Positions 1-7,975 of a DNA stretch of 64,000 nucleotides are shown here, in pieces (the stretch's first letter is position 1; every line of letters begins with the position of its first letter). A model generated the notes under the pieces. The model saw nothing but the letters and a program-made list of their open reading frames with translations, did no database searches and was not told the origin of the DNA. The translations under genes were made by a program, and so were the position numbers. The stretch is from Deltaproteobacteria bacterium (lineage in GTDB: Bacteria; Myxococcota_A; UBA9042; PHBI01; JACKFB01): the NCBI GenBank assembly GCA_020632695.1, contig JACKFB010000001.1, positions 421,517-485,516 on the forward strand. Reading direction: 5' to 3'.

Positions 1-2
1 TC

Positions 3-1835
3 GCCGTCTCCGGGCGGGTGTGCACCGACGATCCGGCGGTCGCGCGCTTCCCGCTGCGCATCGTGCTGCTCGTCGACGCCGCGGCCGGGCCGCTCTTCAG
101 CGACTTCGACCCGCAGGGCCAGCGCATCGGCGTGCTGCAGGCCTTCATCAACTCGGCGCTGGGCCGGCCCGAGGCCTCGCTGGCGGTGGTGCGCTACGCC
201 GGCCGCTCCGCCCGCCTGGCCCCCAGCGAGGGCAGCTTCACCCGCAACCCCGGCCAGCTCCTGGGAGCGATCGGCCAGCTCGCCATCGCCCAGCCCTGCC
301 TCGGCGCCGACCAGTGCCGCGACTGGCAGGACGGCCTGCGCACGGCGCGCTCGCTCATCGAGGGCGACATGGCCCAGAGCCTCGCCGGCACCCGGGTGCT
401 GACCCAGTACGTCGTGCTGCACATCGCCGCCGGGCCGCACTCGCCCATGGCCCGTGCCGCCGACTGCTGCGCGCCCAACGACGCGGCCTGCGTGGACGAG
501 GGCGACCACCCCTCGGCCACCTGCCAGGCGCAGCGCGACGCGGAGCTGGTCCAGAGCCTGGTACAGGCCGTGCGCGACGCGGGCGCGGGCGGCCTGCGCT
601 ACCACACGCTGCAGCTCGCCGCGGAGCCCGACGCCGACGCCAACGACGACGTGGCGCGATCGATGAAGCAGATGGCCTTCGCTGGCGGCGGCACGGCGAC
701 GCGGGTGGGAGGCATCGGCGGGTTCACGCCGTCCTTGCTGGACGTCCTGGACCTGCGCGCCGAGCTGCGGGCCAAGCGGCTGGTGGTCTCCAACCGCAAC
801 GCGCGGCCCTCGCCCGATGGCCCGCTCGCCGACTCGGACGGCGACGGGCTTTCCGACCGCGACGAGGCCGCCGCTGGCACGGCGCCCGACCTCGCCGACA
901 GCGACGGCGACGGCATCGGCGACCTGGTCGAGATCCTCGTGGGCTTCGACCCGCTCGCCAAGGACGTGCCGGTCGCCTGCGAGGCGGTGGACCCGCTGGC
1001 CGACACCGACGCCGACGGGCTGGGCGACTGCGACGAGGTGCTGCTGGGCACCGACATCTCGCTGGTGGACACCGACGGCGACGCGCTGCCCGACCGCGAG
1101 GAGGTCATCGGCGGGACCGACTACCTCAGCGCCGACGCCGAGGCGGACGACGACGGCGACGGCATCTCCAACGGCGACGAGATCCGGCAGCACTCGGACC
1201 CGCGCTCGACCGACCGGGCCGACCAGCTCGCGTTCGCCTACCGCTACGAGGTCACCGACGAGGGGCTGGTGGTGGAGCTGCTGCCCGACGCGCTGGAGCG
1301 CACGCCCGGCGTGGAGATCCTGCGGCCGTCGGAGGGGACGACCGCCGGCGTGGGCGCGCTGGTCTACACGGCCTCGACGGGGACCCTGCAGTGGCGCGAC
1401 GCCGGCGACGCGCAGCTCGGGCCGCCGGTGGCGATCGGGGAGGGCGGCGAGCTGTGGCTGCCCTCGTCGTCCTTCGCGGACATCCAGGGCGAGGAGGGGC
1501 GGCGGCTGCTGGTGCGCGTGGAGCCGGCGCTGCTGGCGCCGGGCGACGTGGCCGAGAGCGTGCGCATCGTGCCGCGGGCCCGGCAGTGCCTGACCTACAC
1601 GGTGCGCAACATCCGGATGATGCCGACGGTGGCGGTCGAGGGGGCGGAGGTCGCGGGCGGCAACGCCATCGTGCTGGCGCTGGCCGAGGCGCCCGAGGAC
1701 AGGCTGGCGGTGCCGGGGCCCTTCCGGCTGGCGCTGGTGCCGGTGCGCTTCATCCCGCCCGATGTGCGGGTGCCGGGGGCGGCCACGCTGGAGGTGCTGG
1801 ACGAGGAGTTCGTGCGGCCGCGGCTGCCGCGCTGA
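3..1835 (+). CDS. VWA-like surface protein with thrombospondin type-3 calcium repeats (5' truncated)
   Basis: The reading frame is open to the left window edge, so the true start (and probably a signal peptide or lipobox) lies outside. The visible N-terminal part reads like a von Willebrand factor A domain: a hydrophobic strand ending in LLVD followed by a Ser-containing loop, then alpha/beta alternation. From about residue 275 there is a run of DSDGDG-type Asp-rich loops (at least five, consensus DxDxDGxxDxxE), typical of thrombospondin type-3 repeats that bind Ca2+. A beta-rich C-terminal domain of about 190 residues follows. Cysteines occur in pairs in the VWA region. Likely an exported, cell-surface or periplasmic protein. 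Its ligand cannot be inferred. The next gene converges 31 bases downstream. Confidence 0.7.
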   Translation, partial: AVSGRVCTDDPAVARFPLRIVLLVDAAAGPLFSDFDPQGQRIGVLQAFINSALGRPEASLAVVRYAGRSARLAPSEGSFTRNPGQLLGAIGQLAIAQPCLGADQCRDWQDGLRTARSLIEGDMAQSLAGTRVLTQYVVLHIAAGPHSPMARAADCCAPNDAACVDEGDHPSATCQAQRDAELVQSLVQAVRDAGAGGLRYHTLQLAAEPDADANDDVARSMKQMAFAGGGTATRVGGIGGFTPSLLDVLDLRAELRAKRLVVSNRNARPSPDGPLADSDGDGLSDRDEAAAGTAPDLADSDGDGIGDLVEILVGFDPLAKDVPVACEAVDPLADTDADGLGDCDEVLLGTDISLVDTDGDALPDREEVIGGTDYLSADAEADDDGDGISNGDEIRQHSDPRSTDRADQLAFAYRYEVTDEGLVVELLPDALERTPGVEILRPSEGTTAGVGALVYTASTGTLQWRDAGDAQLGPPVAIGEGGELWLPSSSFADIQGEEGRRLLVRVEPALLAPGDVAESVRIVPRARQCLTYTVRNIRMMPTVAVEGAEVAGGNAIVLALAEAPEDRLAVPGPFRLALVPVRFIPPDVRVPGAATLEVLDEEFVRPRLPR

Positions 1836-1866
1836 GCTCCGGATGCTCGAGCGCGAGGGGGGCGCT

Positions 1867-2967
1867 CTACTTGAAGAGCGTGATCAGGATGAGCAGCAGC
1901 AGCATGCTGATGGTCACGCCCTGGAGGATCAGCGAGGCGCGGGCGGCGTCGGCCTGGGGCGTGAGCTGCGGCTCGGAGAAGACGGCCGGGCGCAGCGCGG
2001 TGGGCGCGGCGGGCTGGCGGGGCGCGTCGATCATCTGGGTCGGGGCCTCGGGGCCGGACGCGGCGCGCGCGGGCGTCTGGCGCGGCGCCGGGGCGGGCGC
2101 GCCGGACTCGCTCGCGCGCCACGGCGCCAGCGCGGCGAGCAGCTCGCGGGCCGAGGCGTAGCGCGCCGACGGCTCCTTGGCGGCGGCGCGCTCGACGACC
2201 GCGCGCAGGTCGGCCGGGATCTCCGGGTGGTCGGCCAGCGAGAACGCCGGCCCGTCGAGGATCGCCATCACCAGGTCCATGGCCGAGTCGCCGTCGTAGG
2301 CGTGCTCGCCGGTGAGCATCTCGCCCAGCACCAGGCCCACCGCGTAGAGATCGGTGGCGGCGGTGAGGTGCTCGCCTCGGATCTGCTCGATGGGCATGTA
2401 GCGCGGCGTGCCCAGGGTCAGACCGGCGCGGGTGATCTGCGACTCGTGCTCCTCGCTGACCATCTTGGCGATGCCGAAGTCCATCACCTTGACGTGGTCG
2501 GGGTCGTAGGCGAGCGGCGTCAGCATGATGTTGTCGGGCTTGATGTCCCGGTGGACGATGCCGTGGGCGTGGGCCTCGGTGAGCGCGTAGAGGGTCTGGC
2601 TGGCGATGTGGACGGCGCGCGCCGGCGTCAGCGGCCCCTCGGTCTCGAGCAGCGAGGTGAGGGTGCGCCCGTGGAGCAGCTCCATGGCGATGAAGAACAC
2701 GCCCTCGTCGGTCTCGCCGTAGTCGAACAGGCGCACGGTGTTGGGGTAGGCCAGGGAGGCGGCGATGCGGGCCTCGCGGCGGAAGCGGTCGACCGCGGAC
2801 GGCTCGGCGCGGGCGTAGGTCGTGAGCAGCACCTTCAAGGCCACCGGGCGGTCCATGTCGATGTGGCGCGCGCGGAACACGACGCCGAAGCCGCCGCGGC
2901 CCAACACCTGCTCGATGGTGTAGCGCTCGGCGATGACGTCGCCGACGGTGGGTTCGCGGACTTCCAT
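1867..2967 (-). CDS. Membrane-anchored Ser/Thr protein kinase (PknB/Hanks type)
   Basis: 366 aa. The kinase domain (about residues 16-275) has the Gly-rich loop GRGGFG (23-28), the ATP-anchoring lysine K45 in VALK, the catalytic HRD (139-141) followed by IKPDN, and DFG (163-165), so it should be active. A Pro/Ala-rich linker (about 290-335) leads to one C-terminal hydrophobic helix, placing the kinase in the cytoplasm on the inner membrane. No PASTA or other sensor domain follows the helix, which leaves only a few residues outside. The start is set by a GGAGG seven bases before the ATG; an upstream in-frame ATG lacks this. Such kinases are abundant in Myxococcota; the substrate is unknown. 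Confidence 0.9.
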   Translation of the reverse strand: MEVREPTVGDVIAERYTIEQVLGRGGFGVVFRARHIDMDRPVALKVLLTTYARAEPSAVDRFRREARIAASLAYPNTVRLFDYGETDEGVFFIAMELLHGRTLTSLLETEGPLTPARAVHIASQTLYALTEAHAHGIVHRDIKPDNIMLTPLAYDPDHVKVMDFGIAKMVSEEHESQITRAGLTLGTPRYMPIEQIRGEHLTAATDLYAVGLVLGEMLTGEHAYDGDSAMDLVMAILDGPAFSLADHPEIPADLRAVVERAAAKEPSARYASARELLAALAPWRASESGAPAPAPRQTPARAASGPEAPTQMIDAPRQPAAPTALRPAVFSEPQLTPQADAARASLILQGVTISMLLLLILITLFK

Positions 2968-3023
2968 GGCGGCCCTCCAGGTGGCTCGGGGCGCCCGCAT
3001 GATGCCTCGCGCGGCGGCGGCCG

Positions 3024-3827
3024 TCACCGCCCGTTGAGGCTCCAGTCGTAGTCGAGCCAGCGGATGTCCAGCGAGCCATCGCGCACGCGGGCCGCGGCGT
3101 CGGCGGGCAGGTGGGCGGCGACGAAGGCGCGCACGCTCCCGCCGCCGCGCTCGAAGTCCTCGCCGTACCAGTCGAAGATCTTGGAGAGCCACAGCACCCC
3201 GGCCTCGGCGTCGAGGCGGTTCTTCGCCGGGTCGCCGACGAAGCGGCGCGCCTGGTCCTCGAGCTGCGCGTCCAGCCGCGCCGCGACGTAGGCCTCCGAG
3301 CGCAGGGCCGGGCAGCTCCTCGACGCGCAGACCAGCGCCATGTGGATGCGTGGCTCGGCGTAGCGCTTGCGCAGCACCTCGTGCTCGATCCAGTCGAGGC
3401 TCACCGGCTCGGGCGAGAGCCCCAGGCGTACGAACTCGCGCTTCCAGGGTCCCCGCGGCCAGTCCAGCTTCTTGAAGCTCTTCACCGGCCAGGCCTCGAG
3501 CACCCGCTCTACCGTCCAGGCGTTGTAGGCGTTGATCCAGAAGGCCATCTGCTGCTCGCGAGTCCAGCCCTCCATGCTGCGCGGCGCGGCCAGCTCCTCC
3601 AGGTAGCTCTCGAGCGCGGCCCGACCGTGAGCCCGGAGCCCGCTGTAGTCCACGACGCCGTCGTCCACGTACGCCGCCAGCAGCTTCGTCCAGGCGGCGT
3701 GGGTGTGGTCGAAGGCGCGCGCGGGCGCCGGCTTCGCCTCGCTGGCCCCGGCGGGTCCGCAGGCCCCCGCCCAGAGCGCCGCGAGCAGCCACGCCGTCGT
3801 CAGTTGTCGGCCGGCTCGTGCCCCCAC
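3024..3827 (-). CDS. DUF547 family lipoprotein
   Basis: 267 aa from a GTG start that has AGGAGG just upstream; an in-frame ATG exists at 3881 but would overlap the divergent gene's promoter. The N-terminus has a hydrophobic stretch ending in WAGAC, a plausible though imperfect lipobox. The mature part has DUF547 hallmarks: FWINAYNAWT near the middle, WPRGPWK, CASRSCPALR and a C-terminal WLDYDWSLN. DUF547 proteins are usually exported and their biochemical role is not established; a papain-like fold has been suggested for the family. It lies 56 bases upstream of the kinase gene on the same strand and may be cotranscribed with it. Confidence 0.8.
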   Translation of the reverse strand: MGARAGRQLTTAWLLAALWAGACGPAGASEAKPAPARAFDHTHAAWTKLLAAYVDDGVVDYSGLRAHGRAALESYLEELAAPRSMEGWTREQQMAFWINAYNAWTVERVLEAWPVKSFKKLDWPRGPWKREFVRLGLSPEPVSLDWIEHEVLRKRYAEPRIHMALVCASRSCPALRSEAYVAARLDAQLEDQARRFVGDPAKNRLDAEAGVLWLSKIFDWYGEDFERGGGSVRAFVAAHLPADAAARVRDGSLDIRWLDYDWSLNGR

Positions 3828-3887
3828 ACCGCCTCCTGCTCCGCCGCGGCCCTTATGCGGTCGCGCCCCGGAGGGTACCATCGCGCC

Positions 3888-4910
3888 ATGACGACACCAC
3901 AGCCGCCGCGCTTCCGCATCGACCCCCGAGACCCCGCCGCCCTGGCCGACTGGCTGCGCGCCCGCGGCTGGCTGGCCCCGGACGAGCCCATCGAGGACCT
4001 GGCGCTGGCCGGCGAAGGCAACATGAACCTGACCCTGCGGGTGGTCACGCCCGCGCGCAGCTTCATCGTCAAGCAGAGCCGCCCCTACGTGGAGAAGTAT
4101 CCCCACATCCCAGCGCCCGCCGAGCGCGTCTCGGTGGAGGCGGCCTTCTACCGCACCGTGGCCGAGGTCCCCGCCCTGGCCCGGGCGATGCCGCGTCTGC
4201 TCGGCGCGGACGACGGCGACCGGGTCCTGCTGCTCGAGGATCTCGGCGAGGCCAGCGACCTGATGAGCGTCTACCGCGGCGTGCCGGTAGCTCCCTCCGA
4301 GCGCCGCGCGCTGCTCTCCTGGCTGGGCACGCTCCACGCCCTGCGCGTCACCGACCCGGACCCGCTGCTCGCCAACCGCGCCATGCGCGAGCTGAACCAC
4401 GCCCACATCTTCGAGCTGCCGCTGGGCGACGTCGACCTGCTGGACCTGGACGCCATGACCCCGGGCCTGGCCGCCGAGGCCGCCCGCCTGCGCCACGACC
4501 GCGCCTGCGTCGACATCGTCCGCGCCCTGGGCCGGCGCTACCTGGGCGGCGGCGACAGCCTGCTGCACGGCGACTTCTACCCGGGGAGCTGGCTGCGCAC
4601 GCCCGCCGGCATACGGGTCATCGACCCGGAGTTCTGCTTCGTCGGCCCCCCGGAGTTCGACGTGGGCGTGATGCTCGGACATGCGATCCTCGGCGGCGAG
4701 AGCCCGGACGAGGCCTTCGCCGCGGTGACCGACGGCTACGAGGCGCCGGCCGGCTTCGACGGCGCGCTGGCGGGCGGGTTCGCAGGCGTGGAGGTCATCC
4801 GGCGCCTCATCGGCGTCGCCCAGCTCCCCATCTCGGCGGGCATCCACCAGAAGCGCGAGTGGCTGGCGGTCGCGCGCCAGCTCGTGCTCGAGGCCGCGGG
4901 CGTCGCGTGA
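3888..4910 (+). CDS. APH/choline-kinase-fold phosphotransferase, methylthioribose-kinase-like
   Basis: 340 aa. Motifs fit the aminoglycoside-phosphotransferase superfamily: a GEGNMN nucleotide loop, FIVKQ with the ATP-binding lysine, the Brenner motif LLHGDFYPGS and the metal-binding IDPEFCF, followed by PPEFDVG. The HGD..GS and IDPEF pattern and the K-Q-x-x-PY segment resemble 5-methylthioribose kinases (MtnK), so a small sugar or nucleoside-derived substrate is more likely than an antibiotic. The stop overlaps the start of a nucleoside hydrolase gene (GTGA), which supports a joint role in nucleoside or thio-nucleoside salvage. No mtnA/mtnB genes are visible. Family is clear; substrate is inferred. 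Confidence 0.75.
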   Translation: MTTPQPPRFRIDPRDPAALADWLRARGWLAPDEPIEDLALAGEGNMNLTLRVVTPARSFIVKQSRPYVEKYPHIPAPAERVSVEAAFYRTVAEVPALARAMPRLLGADDGDRVLLLEDLGEASDLMSVYRGVPVAPSERRALLSWLGTLHALRVTDPDPLLANRAMRELNHAHIFELPLGDVDLLDLDAMTPGLAAEAARLRHDRACVDIVRALGRRYLGGGDSLLHGDFYPGSWLRTPAGIRVIDPEFCFVGPPEFDVGVMLGHAILGGESPDEAFAAVTDGYEAPAGFDGALAGGFAGVEVIRRLIGVAQLPISAGIHQKREWLAVARQLVLEAAGVA

Positions 4911-5935
4911 GGGCGGCCGCCCGGACGCTGGTCGCCCTCGCCGGCCTGCTCGGTGCCTGCGCGCACGCCCCCGCGCGCCGAGCGCCGGAGCCCTCCGCCA
5001 CCGCGGAGCCGCTGGCCGTCTGGCTCGACGTCGACACCGCCGCCGGCATCCCCCAGCGCGACATCGACGACGCCGTCGCCATGATCCAGGCCTTCCGCTC
5101 GCCCGAGCTCGCCGTGCGCGGGGTCTCGGTGGTGTTCGGCAACGCCCCCCTCGCGGACGCGCTGCCCATCGCCGCCGAGGTCACCGCGCGCTTCGGGCCG
5201 CCCGGCCTCACCGTCGCCGCGGGCGCCGCCTCCGCCGACCAGCTCGGGACGCCCACCGCCGCGACCGACGCGCTGGCGGCGGCGCTGACCCGGGAGCCCC
5301 TCGTCATCCTGGCGCTGGGTCCGCTGACCAACGTCGCCACCCTGCTTCAGACCCACCCCGAGCTGGCGCCGCGCATCACCGAGGTCGTCGCCGTCGCCGG
5401 CCGTCGCCCCGGGCAGCGCTTCACCACCGGCACCACCAACGCCCGCGGCCACCGCGACTTCAACTTCGAAAAGGATCCCGAGGCCTTCCGCGCGCTACTG
5501 GCGGGCGAGGTCCCGCTGACCCTGGCGCCCTGGGAGGTCTCGTCCAAGGTGTGGGTCACTCCGGTCGTCCTGGACGGCTGGTCCGCCGGCTCGCCGGCCT
5601 CGCGCTGGCTGGCCGACGCGGCTCCGAGCTGGCTGGCCCTGTGGGAGCAGACCTTCGGCGTCTCCGGCTTCAACCCCTTCGACACCCTGGCCATCGCCAC
5701 CGTCACGCGCCCCGACCTGCTCACCTGCGAGGTGCTGCCGGTCGACGTGCGCGTCGGACCCGATGACGTGACCGACCCGGCGATGCAGGGCGGCAGCGAC
5801 CGCCCCGACAAGCCCTATCTCGTCGTCGACCCCGACGGACCCGGGCCCCGTCGCGCTCGCTACTGCTACGACGTGGACGCCTCGTTCGTCGACGACCTCA
5901 CCGCCCGCCTCACCGCCGACCCCGTGAGCCCATGA
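4907..5935 (+). CDS. Inosine/uridine-preferring nucleoside hydrolase-like lipoprotein
   Basis: 342 aa from a GTG overlapping the previous stop. It has a short basic N-terminus, a hydrophobic segment and lipobox LLGAC, so the protein is probably a lipoprotein acting outside the cytoplasm. The first metal-binding motif is DVDTAAGIP..DIDDA, the expanded variant of the usual DTDPGxDDA. ALGPLTNVA and a C-terminal FNPFDTLAIA match the IUNH fold, which cleaves N-glycosidic bonds of nucleosides using Ca2+. It is translationally coupled on both sides (GTGA before, ATGA after). An exported nucleoside hydrolase beside a small-molecule kinase suggests nucleoside scavenging. Confidence 0.8.
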   Translation: MRAAARTLVALAGLLGACAHAPARRAPEPSATAEPLAVWLDVDTAAGIPQRDIDDAVAMIQAFRSPELAVRGVSVVFGNAPLADALPIAAEVTARFGPPGLTVAAGAASADQLGTPTAATDALAAALTREPLVILALGPLTNVATLLQTHPELAPRITEVVAVAGRRPGQRFTTGTTNARGHRDFNFEKDPEAFRALLAGEVPLTLAPWEVSSKVWVTPVVLDGWSAGSPASRWLADAAPSWLALWEQTFGVSGFNPFDTLAIATVTRPDLLTCEVLPVDVRVGPDDVTDPAMQGGSDRPDKPYLVVDPDGPGPRRARYCYDVDASFVDDLTARLTADPVSP

Positions 5936-6672
5936 AACCCACCTCCAAGAGCCGCCCCGCCGAGTCCGGACGCGACCGCCTCATCGCCGCCTTCCTCCTC
6001 GCCGCCCTGGTCTCGGCCGGCCTGCACTTCGCCCAGCCGTGGGGGCGCTACGTCCTGTATCCCTTCGCGCTCCTGGCCACCTGGGCGCACGAGATGGGCC
6101 ACGGCCTGGCGGCCCTGCTCTTCGGCGGCTCCTTTCACGAGCTGGACCTCTACCCCGACCTCGGCGGGCAGGCCCTGCACACCGCCGGCGGCTTCTTCGC
6201 GCGCCCGCTGGTCGCGATGGCGGGGCTGCTCGGCCCGGCCATCGCCGGCGGCGGCGTCATCGTCCTCGGCGCCCGCTCCGAGCGCGCCGCCCGCGGCGTC
6301 ATCGGCGCGCTGGCGGCCATCGTCGCGCTCACGGTGGTCATCTGGGTGCGCACGCTCTTCGGCGTCGTCGCCATGAGCCTCATCGCCGCGGCGCTGGGGC
6401 TGCTGGCCGCGCGCGGCGGCGAGCTGCTGAAGCTCTTCACCACCCAGCTCATCGGCATCCAGCTCTGCCTCGGCAGCCTGGCCGACTTCGACTACATGTT
6501 CAGCCCGGGCTTCACCCGCGACGGCAAGCCGATGCTGTCGGACACGGGCACCATCGCCCAGTCCTGGCTTCTGCCCTACTGGTTCTGGGGCGCCCTCATC
6601 GCCGGCCTCTCCGTGCTGATCCTGGCGACCGCGTTCTACCGCGCGTGGATTCGCCCCTACCGCCGCGCATGA
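5932..6672 (+). CDS. M50B-like membrane metalloprotease
   Basis: 246 aa with about six hydrophobic segments. The zinc motif HEMGH lies at residues 53-57 inside the second hydrophobic segment, as in the M50B site-2-protease-like family (peptidase M50B-like), and the region around 130-200 is strongly hydrophobic. The second metal ligand usually supplied by an NPDG-type motif is not obvious; the acidic DFDYM segment (about 184-188) could fill this place. The gene overlaps the nucleoside hydrolase stop by four bases, so it belongs to the same operon. The substrate is unknown. Confidence 0.65.
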   Translation: MKPTSKSRPAESGRDRLIAAFLLAALVSAGLHFAQPWGRYVLYPFALLATWAHEMGHGLAALLFGGSFHELDLYPDLGGQALHTAGGFFARPLVAMAGLLGPAIAGGGVIVLGARSERAARGVIGALAAIVALTVVIWVRTLFGVVAMSLIAAALGLLAARGGELLKLFTTQLIGIQLCLGSLADFDYMFSPGFTRDGKPMLSDTGTIAQSWLLPYWFWGALIAGLSVLILATAFYRAWIRPYRRA

Positions 6673-6702
6673 GCACGTCGGGCGGCGCCCCTGCGCTCTC
6701 GA

Positions 6703-6731
6703 TTGTCGCTGTCCGGGGCCGGTGCTATGTT
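6703..6731 (+). promoter_or_regulatory. Candidate sigma-70-type promoter for the Asp-repeat gene
   Basis: TTGTCG at 6703-6708 and TATGTT at 6726-6731 are separated by exactly 17 bases. The hexamers match the -35 and -10 consensus at four and five positions. The expected transcription start (about 6738) excludes the ATG at 6727 as a start codon and leaves a leader of over 200 bases to the ATG at 6973. The leader (to 6972) holds no other gene that I can support. Confidence 0.45.
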
Positions 6732-6972
6732 CCGCGCCGTCCCCGCCGGCCGCGCAGAAGCGGCCTGGGAGGCTCCCTTGGCGACCATGACGATGCGTGC
6801 CGAAAGCTTCGAGGGGACCGCCCGGACGGGCGCGATGATCGGGTCAGCGCGGGCCCCGAGGCTCCGCGTCGACGCGCGATCGAGACGAGTGACGCTGCGT
6901 GAGCAGAGCGGGGCTGGCGCCAACCCGGCGTCGGCCCGTGAACAGGCATCGACCCAGGTCAAGGAGCTGGAC

Positions 6973-7170
6973 ATGGAGAGCGTGCGTGAGCAGTTGTCGC
7001 TGAGTGGTGATGACGAGGAGTGGGAGGACGAGGAGGCGCCCGACACCGGCGACGACGATGACGACGACGAGTGGGAAGACGACGACGACGATGACGACGA
7101 GTGGGAAGACGACGACGATGACGACGACGACTGGGAAGACGATGACGACGACGACGACGAGGAGGACTGA
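6973..7170 (+). CDS. Small acidic Asp-repeat protein
   Basis: 65 aa. The start at 6973 is preceded by AAGGAG seven bases upstream; in-frame ATGs at 6787 and 6727 have poor ribosome sites, and the latter falls inside the predicted -10 element. The N-terminus (MESVREQLSLSG) could form a short helix. The rest is almost entirely Asp/Glu with a Trp about every ten residues: three copies of a D6-x-WED-type decapeptide and a fourth acidic tail. The net charge is extremely negative. It could be a Ca2+/polycation-binding or nucleic-acid-mimic peptide, but there is no homology-based function. A longer product starting at 6787 remains possible. Confidence 0.5.
   Translation: MESVREQLSLSGDDEEWEDEEAPDTGDDDDDDEWEDDDDDDDEWEDDDDDDDDWEDDDDDDDEED
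7051..7167 (+). repeat. 30-bp tandem repeat coding for D-rich decapeptides
   Basis: Three in-phase 30-base units (7051-7080, 7081-7110, 7111-7140) each encode six Asp, then E/D-W-E-D, and are followed by a 27-base degenerate fourth unit. Units differ only at GAC/GAT swaps and one GAG/GAC change, so they are recent or constrained duplications. Copy number could vary between strains. Confidence 0.85.
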
Positions 7171-7190
7171 GAGCCTCCCGTAGCGTCGAG

Positions 7191-7379
7191 GAGCATGTAG
7201 CGGACGGGGGATTCAGGTGGGGCCCAGGTGATGCGGCGAGGCGCGACGAAGCGGAGCCGTCTCCACGCTGGGTGCGGAGCGCAGCGCCCGTCGACGACGG
7301 GGTCTACCGCAGCGGTCCTGGCACGCCGAGGCGCCCGAGAGCGCTCGGAGCCGACGAATCGTCCATCCGCTACAGGCTC
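7191..7379. repeat. Intergenic element bounded by 24-bp imperfect inverted repeats
   Basis: The arm at 7191-7214 and the arm at 7356-7379 are reverse complements at about 18 of 24 positions, including nine in a row (TGTAGCGGA/TCCGCTACA) and matching outer GAGC/GCTC and inner GATTC/GAATC ends. The 141 bases between them have no convincing ORF. This fits either a small non-autonomous terminal-inverted-repeat element or a long-range RNA stem between two convergent genes. Confidence 0.35.
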
Positions 7380-7391
7380 CCTATCGGTGCT

Positions 7392-7787
7392 CTAGCGGAC
7401 GTCCTCGACGCGCGGGTCGTCGCCGAGGGCGTCCCGCACCGCGTCGCGCAGATGCGCCAGGGCGGGTGAGTCCGGATCGGTGCGGCGCGGCAGCAGGCCG
7501 CGACGCGCCTCGGCTTCGATCGTCCACACGCCGTCCTCGGCCGGCCCCTCGAGCGCCACGGTGACGTCGAAGCGCTGGCCGCCGACCTCGACGTCGAAGG
7601 CGTGGCCGTGGGGGGTGACCCAGCGATTGCGGGGCGGCATGTCGCGGCGGCTGAGCCCCCGAATGAGCGCCTCGGTCAGCGCCAGTCCGGGAGGTGGTGT
7701 GCCCTCGATTCCCGCTGGAGGGGGGAGCTCGCTGTCGGCGTCGGGCTCGGCGTAGGCGGGGGCCTGCACCTGGAATCGTGCGCTCAT
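7392..7787 (-). CDS. Conserved-looking hypothetical protein
   Basis: 131 aa, no recognised family. The start has GAGG six bases upstream of the ATG. The N-terminal 40 residues are Pro-rich and probably disordered. The middle has RNRWVTPHGHAFDVEV, then strand-like repeats (FDVTVALEGP, WTIEAEARR), suggesting a small beta-sheet domain, and the C-terminus is a charged helix. No signal peptide or membrane segment, so probably cytoplasmic. It runs divergently from the lipoprotein gene at 7976. GC3 and strand-specific codon bias support it being real. Confidence 0.6.
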   Translation of the reverse strand: MSARFQVQAPAYAEPDADSELPPPAGIEGTPPPGLALTEALIRGLSRRDMPPRNRWVTPHGHAFDVEVGGQRFDVTVALEGPAEDGVWTIEAEARRGLLPRRTDPDSPALAHLRDAVRDALGDDPRVEDVR

Positions 7788-7975
7788 GGTGTCCTCACGC
7801 GGTAGGGTCCGAGCACGAGTCTACACCCGTCCGCGAGGGGAGGGCGACACCGCCGGTCCATGGGAACTCGTTGACCCGACGGGCGCTGCGCTGCATCATC
7901 GCGGGCCTCACCGCATCCCCTGCTCGAGGTCGCGATCCACTGCGTGCCGCGGAGCTGTGGTCGACGGAGGCTCGC

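Noticed and set aside
3888..4910. Aminoglycoside resistance gene
   Set aside because: The APH fold is shared by many small-molecule kinases; motifs and coupling to a nucleoside hydrolase suit methylthioribose-kinase-like function better.
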